DNA of 64,000 nt from Limnomonas spitsbergensis. Its lineage: Eukaryota > Chlorophyta > Chlorophyceae > Chlamydomonadales. Numbering within the stretch: the stretch's first letter is position 1; the number at the start of each line of letters is the position of its first letter. The notes below the pieces were generated by a model. That model was not told the DNA's origin. It worked only from the letters and a program-made list of their open reading frames with translations, and searched no databases. The position numbers and the translations under genes are program-made. The stretch lies in contig JAYJMM010000122.1 in assembly GCA_037349105.1 (NCBI GenBank), positions 1,488,001 to 1,552,000 of the forward strand, read 5' to 3'. Below, piece by piece: positions 56,683-64,000 of this stretch.

Positions 56683-59012
56683 TCCTTCGACAGCTTCGAA
56701 GCCGAGACATTTGCATTTCCTGAAACCGAAGCATTCCGGGACGTCATTCGGGATGTCAGATTGTGTCTGAGCCGAAACAAAAGCTGTCCAGAAGTCTGTT
56801 GCGTCTACTGAAACGTCTCAGACACTCGCTCGCATGCATCGAGCTTGCCGGGACGACCTTATGTTCGGGGCTGATTTGCGAAAATTTGTCGTATGATTGT
56901 GCCACGTCAGTTGACGATGGGCGGGTGGGGGTGGGTGGGGTCGATTTCGTGGGACGATGAGAAGTGTCAGTGATGATGGCATCGCCTGCGTGTGGTGTAT
57001 GGCGTGGTCTCCATCCAACCTTCCTGGCTCGACGAGGTGCTGAGTCCTACAGTCCCAGAAAATTTGTGCGCTACAGCGCAAATTAATAGGCTATATTTGT
57101 TAAGGTTATTACTGTCAGTCGTCAAAGGCAAGGTGCAGAAATAAGAAACTCAGCTACGTACTCAGCTACGTACCAACCGCAAGGCCGAATCTCACAGCGG
57201 ATGACGTGAGGTGTCACGCGACAGCTGCAACTTCGCCTCTCTAAGGGCATCATCGTCAACACGCATTTGGCCAGCCATAGAGTTATGACAATATTTTGAA
57301 ATCCTGTTAGGGGTTTGCATGGGGTTTGCTAGGCAGGGGGTTTGCACATGGACCCCATGCAAACCCGTCCGCACCTGCACTTTCCTTCTGAACAGTCACA
57401 TACCCGACTGCTCTGCCGTTTTTCGTGCTGCACAGCAGCACCTCTGATTACTCGTCAATATCAGTTCCAGACGGCTCACAATCGTACTCGGTCACAAATT
57501 TAGCGACCGCTTTGTGTGGTGCGCACCACCGCAAGCAACAACCTCTGATGCCAAGTGGAAGGGAGTCGATTTCAGGCCGTGACTGCTTGCCTGGATTGAC
57601 TGCCCTTTGCCTAGGATTGGCAGCTTTTGCCCTGCATGACCCTTACCTGAGCGAATTGCATGATTTATTGCATACTGTTTTGTCGGGAATATTTTACCAG
57701 CCTGAGGGCCAGGCTGGGGCAATGCAGGGGATCCTTGAGTTGTGTGCTGCCATGCGCATGGCGTCCAAGCAACCACACCGGCGTGCCCTTTGCCTTTGCA
57801 TGGCTACCAGGCAACTACCACTGGACCGATTGGGGCCAAACCATAACCTACCTACGGCCTGAGTAACAGGGTTAGCTGCACCAAGCCATGCTGGCCGATC
57901 CATCGACAGAGTAGTTGAAGCTAGAATAAACAGTGGACCCCATATGATGCCCGACTGCACCTCATTCAGGGATGGAGGGGCTGCAGCCATCGCCCACAGA
58001 ATGCTGGACAGATCTTACGGTATGAAAGCTCCCGTTACCCCCCGCCGCATCCAAGCTAGCCTGCTCAACAAAAGCTGGTAAGAATGCTGCCGCTCCCAGC
58101 GTATATCCAGCCAGCTTTGCAAGAATATGTCTGAGATGATCCTGGATGGGCAATTATAAGAGTGTATCAACTGGAGACAATTTGACAGTTTGCATGAGAC
58201 TAGTTGCTGGCCGATGCCTTCAGAGAGAACTAAGGAGGAGAAGGAGTGAGGAGGTGGAAGAGGGTCAGTGGTCATGCCAAAACACACTCTGAAAAGCCAT
58301 GATAAACATGATAAGCATATGTCCATGATAATGCAAGAGTTGTAAGAACGTTAGAATTCAAACGATAATGCACCCATGACCACCAATGTGGCACAGACTG
58401 TCACAACATACACGGCCAACGAATCAGTGAGACAGGCAGGCTGACAGAAAATAGGCACGGCTTAGAATTCAGCATGGTCTATGGCACAGCCCTCATGGGT
58501 TAATTGCGCAGTTTATGATACTAACCGCTTCAGGCAGGCCATCTGCCTATGGTACACAACATTAACAACATGCCAACCAGGAGCTAGATGCCTACCTGCC
58601 AGGACGACTACGGCTGGCCATCCATGTACGATAGATCAGCGAGATGAGCCAGCCAGATCACAGCCAGCCTCATGATGACCTAAATGTCTAAGAGTCTAGC
58701 AGTGATCTGGGTAATATGCCTGGACGGTACCTGGATACCTCCTTTCATTTCAAAAAGGTGAGATTTCCTCTCACCTTTTTAAATTGATAGCCTCGAAACC
58801 AAACTGACACCAATAACAGATGCCACAAGCCATTCAGAGCCCAGCAATCCCTGCTCCACATGAGGTCAGAGTCGTCAGACAGCAATCCCATGTGCCCCTG
58901 ATCTAAACTACGCGAACTGGATCACTGGGTAATAACGGTATGTAAAGAGGCAAAATAACGGTGCCATCAGTGTCAATCAGAGAGACGAATCTTATTTGCT
59001 CGGGTGTAAAAC
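56683..59012. other. Spacer of unit 3, with empty hAT site at 56994-57001
   Basis: Counterpart of 20905-23790 without the hAT insertion (single GGTGTATG). It contains the candidate minus-strand exons (57450-58155). At 58755-58784 AAAAAGGTGAGA / TCTCACCTTTTT forms a short hairpin not present in units 1 and 2. No gene recognised. Confidence 0.55.
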
Positions 59013-62000
59013 CAATCGTGGGCTCGTCCCCTCATATGGCCAGCTTTGCTCCCGCTGCTGAGTCCTAGTCTCCCTCTGCCAATGCTCCCTCTGCTGCTGA
59101 GGCCAGGGCCGCTGGCGCTACTGCTGTGCCTGTTACTGAGGCAGCGGAACAGGAGGCACTCAGAGATCTGGGTGGAGGACAGAGATTTAGAGGAGAGCGA
59201 TTCTGAGGAGGACGAGAATGTGCCGGAGATGTAATTGAGGGCATGCATGACTCAGATGCGGGGGAAAAGTTGGATCTGGAAGCGTGGGACATTGTAGAGA
59301 AGATGAAGCGCACCCCAGATTACAACTTGCACGAGAGCTTCAAGGTAATAAGGGTCAAGGATGGTGCACTCTTGGGGTTTAATGTACCCTGGACAGGATT
59401 CCTGAAACGGCCCTTCTGTCCCACATCCCGTTACGTTTCCCATAACATTCTGTTCCACAAACAGCCTGCATTTTTTACCGAATGTTTAAAAATTTGAATG
59501 ACACAGCTGCATGTCTGCATGGTGAAACTAATCACGACCAGTTTAGGGTCAGATCCTCCACCACCGTTGCAACCCATTTGTCCGTCCTGCACTCGCACAG
59601 TACCGTTTAACGTTGATGCGGTGCTGCATTCTGCACCAGGTTACCCTGCCTTGAAGTCCTGAACACTTAGGGTAGGCAATTAGCGTAAGAGTGACCTCAG
59701 GGTAGAACGAAAGTCGTAAACAATTGGGGTGAAAATGAAACTTCAAAGGGCCACCCTGATCCCTAACTCTGCTGACACCTCCTTCACATCCTACTTCAAG
59801 GTCTATAAGACTTGGATGGATGACCAGACGGCCTGTCATGGTTTGCCATGGGATGACTGGGAGGATCTGATTGCCCCTCTGGACGGCCAAACTCCGGGGC
59901 AGATGGCAGATGGGGAGTGGAACAGCACAGTGCATGTGGTGGCGCAGGTGATGGGCTGAGGTAGGGAGTTTAAGGGTCGACAAAGCTGCACCACTGGGGA
60001 GCTGGGGGGCAGCTGATGGGCAGGGGGGCAAAGGAGGGAAGCTGCAACCCGCAACGGGGGCATCAGGATTGGGCCAACGGTGCGGTATGGAACAAGGCTT
60101 TGCCTGCGCCGCACCTATTTATGGGTGCCGCTTATGGGCAAGGTTGCACTTGGCCATGGAGTTTACTTGGAGGGCTTGGGCTGCTTTGTTGTAGCGTGAG
60201 CGCCGACAGCCTCTCCTCCCATGAGCCCCTGCTGCTGTCTCTGTGGCTGCCCAGGGAATGGGCCTCGCCCCGGAGGAGCTGCTGGCCAGGCATTCCTTCG
60301 GGCCAAGGCACGTGCAGGCGTTCATCTCCATGTCTTGGGCCAGGCATTACGTAGACTCCTCTGTACTGGCAGGGATGCCGTACCACAACTGTATCCGGGC
60401 CTAAGCCTGTACCGCCAGGACACGAGCATAGTGCTCAGACGTGGGAGTACTGCCATCACGTGAACGTACTGTCAGGATAGGAGTGGAGTGACTGGACACC
60501 AGTTTACTGCCGTGGTATTTGTGAACTGCTTGGACAGGAGTGGAATTGTAGGAGGACAGGAGTATGCCGGCAAAATACAAGTGTACTGGTAGGGATAGTA
60601 CTTCAGTGCACTGCCAGGAGATGTGTGCACAGCTAGGACCGTAGTGTAGAAGGATACTGCATTACTGCCAGGTTATGTGCGTACTTTCATAATAGGTGTG
60701 CACTACCTGGAAATTATTGTAACGCTATGGCATTTGTACGGCCATGACGGGAGGGGTGGACCCTAAACCTTCTGATGAAAACGGACAGGAGCTCAGGTAC
60801 GTTGCTCTAGGCAGATAGACCTCAAGTCCTTGCCTGGTGTGGAAACCTGTTTGACCGCTTGAACGTATACCCCTTCCCCATGCAGTACCACCCATTGATA
60901 CCACTGTACTCAACCCTATAGGAAGTGGACAACTACAGGACCTCTGCGTAGAGCCTCTTGGCACCTGACAAGTTCCTCACCTTCATACAGCGGCATGAGA
61001 GTAAGCTTGTCCAGCACCACCTGAGAGGTATCTGTCGTCAAGGGCGAGGAGCAACCTCTCTGCACAGCTCTGGTAGGCATTCATGTGCGTCTGTGCAAAG
61101 TCTTGAATCTGAAACCTGCATGGGTCGCAGTGCATCAAGGGCTTGCTGCAGCTCCTCTGCACAGCTCTGGCAGGCATTCATATGCGTTTGTTTGTACGTA
61201 CCTAGTGGAGCATGGACTGCAAAAAGCCTGAATTGTGTTTAACTGGTACATGAAATATTCAAATATGACTGGGCCTCCTTGATCCCCTTCCAGCGGCCAA
61301 GTAACCTGCTGCTCTCCAGATACAGCCGCATGTTAACATTCTGGTCATTGCCAGCCTCATGGTGTCTGCTCTCTGCACATGCAGGCCTGCAGGAGATTGG
61401 ATAAAGCGGGCTCAGGTGTTGCTCCTGGATGGAGCGCCCCTGGACAGAGAAACGTGCTTCAAGGGCAGCGACATCCTCTCCACAACGCTGGAACGAAAGG
61501 TCGTGAGATCCATGATGGACAGGTGCGTAACTAGTGACACCCATGATGCTGGCGGGCAACCTGGCTCTGCGGTGGTGATGAATTGATTGCTCCTGCGGCT
61601 TTCTGACGTCTCTACTCTCGACACTGGTTGTTTGCTCATTGCATCATCCCTTTTACATTTCTCCCCATGTTTGGCGCTACAGACTTGCACCATTTGTATC
61701 AGGGCAGGCATGGATAGGTGTGAGGCCCCGGCTAATATTTTTTAGAAGGTCAATGACGTTACACCTCTGGTCCCAGCTCAAAAGCTCGTCCGCGTGGGCG
61801 CCTAAGAGAAGTTGGGAGAAGGCAAGTAAAGGCAAGAGGGGAAAGGAAACACAGGGAAGAGGGACACAAAGGAGAAGGAAATACCCTCTCCCCCAAATTT
61901 CCAAAAGGGAGGGGCAGTGCGAAGTTCCCTGCCCCTGTAGATTCAAGTCCTGAACAAGTTAAAACGGAAGAGAGGTTGCCAGTTAAAAAAAGGAACAAAA

Positions 62001-62400
62001 AAGAGGAAATCACCCAACCACCATTCTCACACCCCCAAAGAGAAAAACAAATCCAATGCCCCTGCTCCTCAAGAAAATAGCCCTCAATGGCCGTCAGTAC
62101 AAGCGCCCAACTGTTCGTTTGGAATAAATGTGAAAGGCTGTGCTTAGGTATTGGTGAATATGAGGGGGGTGGGTTATGGGGGGGGGGGGGGCAACACATG
62201 GTCATGGGTGTATGCAGCAAGCCAGCAAGTCATGTGACTATCATTGGCACTTGGCAGGAGTGTATGACCTGGCCGTATTTTCCGGTGAGTGGTGGTGGTG
62301 GGGGTAGACTTGGGGCATTGGACGGTGTGGCCTGGGGCGTGACGGAGGCTGTACATGGCGCCAGAGAGATACGACGGCCTAGGTAAAGCAAATCTGCTGT
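59013..62400 (+). other. Right flank with candidate exons of an unidentified plus-strand gene
   Basis: Coding-like stretches: GEKLDLEAWDIVEKMKRTPD with NLHESFK before GTAATA (~59243-59344); FKVYKTWMDDQTACHGLPWD to HVVAQ before GTGATG (~59750-59948), which can splice in phase to GMGLAPEELLARHSFGPRHV and HYVDSSVLAGMPYHNCIRA with stop (~60255-60404); LAPDKFLTFIQRHESKLVQ (~60958-61025); VLLLDGAPLDRETCFKGSDI to RSMMDR before GTGCGT (~61395-61526). I do not recognise a family; a host gene or a domesticated or decayed transposon are both possible. The remainder (59400-59700, 60420-60900, 61560-62400) shows no clear coding. Confidence 0.3.
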
Positions 62401-62420
62401 TTTTGCCATCCACCTTGGGT

Positions 62421-62688
62421 TGGGTTGCAGTTAGCCCCCCCCCCTCACTCCAAGAGTGGGTTGCAGTTAGCCCCCCCCCCCCCCTCTCCAAGAGTGGGTT
62501 GCAGTAAGCCCCCCTCCCCCCCCCCTCTCCAAGAGTGGGTTGCAGTAAGCCCCCCTCCCCCCCCCCTCTCCAAGAGTGGGTTGCAGTAAGCCCCCCTCCC
62601 CCCCCCCTCTCCAAGAGTGGGTTGCAGTAAGCCCCCTCCCCCCCTTCTCCATGAGTGGAATGCAGTAAGCCCCCCCCCTCCCCTCACT
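62421..62688. repeat. C-rich minisatellite, 6-7 copies of about 40-46 bp
   Basis: The unit is GGGTTGCAGTAAGCCCCCCT followed by a C-run and CTCTCCAAGAGT. Copies differ mostly in C-run length. Strong runs of C may be unreliable in the assembly. Confidence 0.85.
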
Positions 62689-62865
62689 TATCATGAAGCA
62701 TATGAAGCATTCATTTCCATCATGATATCACTCATGTCCTCATACCAAACTCCTTACAAGCTAGTGAGACTATGATATAGGCATCAGCTATCACTACACG
62801 GCCCTCTTGATTGCTCAATTACTATGTTTGAGCGCTTCATCTTGGCAGGCCACTCCTCTAAAGAA

Positions 62866-63111
62866 TCACCTACCTCCTTTCCCCAGCCTGAAGACTATGC
62901 AGCCTCTACCTGACTCATCTACCATGAGTTGTCTAGCGACTTTTTGCAGATGAGTTTCGACCAACTGAAAGTGGTTGGCTAAGCATGTGGTTGGTATGTA
63001 CCGCCGGCTTGTCAAAAGGTCTGCAATTAGTGTACCCATCGCAAAGGTGTCCAGGTTGGCTCTCCCTTGTGAACACACAATGAAACAAAGCAGTGCTTTG
63101 TTGTCTCTCAA
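62866..63111 (-). pseudogene. Possible Ty1/copia RNase H tail remnant
   Basis: An open stretch on the minus strand contains GTLIADLLTSRRYIP, reminiscent of the ADxLT motif near the end of Ty1/copia polyproteins, preceded by DNKALLCFIV. There is no LTR or reverse transcriptase nearby in the window. Tentative. Confidence 0.2.
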
Positions 63112-63169
63112 GCCGCTTGCAGATCCCCCTGCAATATAATTACCCGTATGGAGAACGTTTCTGGCTCAC

Positions 63170-63277
63170 ATAGAGTACGATTGTGCTTCGCCCGCTAGCC
63201 AGCTCCCACACTGTTGTTTCGCTGCCATAGCCCGTTGCCATTTGCCGCCCGTCAGTGCTGAAGGCTGCACTGAACCC
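63170..63277 (-). CDS. Internal exon of a WD40-repeat protein (partial gene)
   Basis: Bounded by a CTATGTGCAG acceptor and a TAT/GTGAGC donor on the minus strand, phase 0 at both ends. It encodes GFSAAFSTDGRQMATGYGSE and TTVWELASGRSTIVLY, which follows the WD40 blade pattern (AFSxDG, then a Trp-containing WEL strand end). Neighbouring exons were not found with confidence; the gene probably starts beyond the right edge and its 3' part may lie left of here. Function cannot be assigned from one blade. Confidence 0.45.
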
Positions 63278-64000
63278 CTGCACATAGGCAAACACATAGT
63301 AAGCACGTGTGTGGGAGTTGCGGCAGAATCCTAGAAATATAGAAAGACTAAGCACTCCGCTGAAGCAGGAGGCGAGAGGAACCGCCGCTTGACCCACAGC
63401 GATTCTATCCTGAAGTAGGATAGCCCGCTCACGACATTCTGCGCGGCTCTTCCAACGCCAGGCACTTCCCCCATTTACACCTGAAACGCGGTACATGATC
63501 ATTGACAGGATACGAACCACAAACCTTAGGGTGGGCTGCCAATCAGCTAAGTGCTACTCAGCCCACAGAAGTGAGCTCTTGCCTGATCGGATGATCCATC
63601 CCTCTTTCGCACCAATAATGAAGACATAGCACATATACGGTACACCATTAGGATAACAGTTGCACCCATACCCCACCCATGCCTCTGCCCTGTCTCATCA
63701 GTCTCAACCCCTCTCTCCACCCCAAGAAAGAAAGAAAGCTGCGCCCCATGGGGGGCGTGAGAGGAAATAGCGTAGCCTGGGCCGAAGCCACATCCGCGCC
63801 GTTACCGTGTTCTCTCCATCAGTCCCACTACTCTTCTTGCCTTGAACTCCATGTCCAGCCCGCCCCAGCCCGCCTGTCCGCCAATCTGAAGCGTCGTCAC
63901 CCATCCTTGCTTGATCCTTGCTGCTGGCAGGTACACGGGGCTGTCCACCTGATAGGATGAAAGGGGGGGGGTCTGAATACACATTGCCATGAGTGATGGC
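63278..64000. other. Right edge, no confident gene
   Basis: Both strands have short open frames around 63700-63990 with no recognisable domain. The minus strand may hold an upstream exon or 5' UTR of the WD40 gene. Confidence 0.3.

Larger units (their letters stand above)
42494..59012. repeat. Segmental tandem duplication, unit 3 (right end lost)
   Basis: Near-identical to unit 2 as far as about 54.8 kb, then more diverged from units 1 and 2. Homology stops near 59012 (CTCGGGTGTAAAACCAATC), about 1 kb short of the HAD fragment. It has no hAT insertion and shows local rearrangement at 58540-58800. Confidence 0.88.

Noticed and set aside
62430..62690. Gly-rich minus-strand open frames (GGGLTATHSW repeats)
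   Set aside because: Products of the C-rich minisatellite with unstable C-runs; no coding support.

Overview
This window looks like nuclear DNA of a green alga (Chlorophyta, probably a chlorophycean). Its genes are split into many exons with GT-AG introns, and exons are GC-rich. TGTAA polyadenylation-type motifs and plant-type TTTAGGG telomere-like tracts occur. Coding and intronic DNA are packed with minisatellites, CAG tracts and CA repeats. Genes were rebuilt by hand from splice signals and reading phase, so exon ends are predictions. The species cannot be fixed from the sequence.

Layout. (1) 1-6901, minus strand: the 5' nine exons of a SKI3/TTC37-like TPR protein, the scaffold of the Ski complex that feeds RNA to the cytosolic exosome; it runs off the left edge. 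(2) 6902-7208: a short divergent promoter region. (3) 7209-11561, plus strand: a complete nine-exon TM9SF/nonaspanin gene. (4) 12910-20904, minus strand, convergent with it: a long ubiquitin-specific-protease gene (USP53/54-like catalytic domain at the C terminus) with a 45-bp coding VNTR and a huge polyQ region. (5) A ~3-kb spacer, then a HAD-hydrolase gene fragment.

From inside TM9SF exon 4 onward, this block is tandemly triplicated: unit 1 about 8060-24618, unit 2 24619-42493, unit 3 42494-59012, with a 17,875-bp period between units 2 and 3. Only unit 1 has the 5' end of TM9SF. Units 2 and 3 carry a 5'-truncated, frameshifted TM9SF pseudogene, but all three USP genes appear intact. Unit 2 is a mosaic: its left two thirds match unit 3 and its right third matches unit 1. 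That is the expected product of unequal crossing-over in an ancestral two-copy array, with the exchange near 36,976-37,190, inside the USP gene.

Mobile DNA includes two short non-autonomous hAT-like elements with related termini and 8-bp target duplications. One has a clean empty site in unit 3. A recurring theme is tandem repetition of DNA spanning or abutting exon-intron junctions, seen in the SKI3, TM9SF and USP genes.

(6) 59013-64000: unique right flank with candidate exons of an unidentified plus-strand gene, a C-rich minisatellite, a doubtful retroelement remnant and one WD40-like exon on the minus strand. I see no tRNA, rRNA, CRISPR, prokaryotic operon or defence system.
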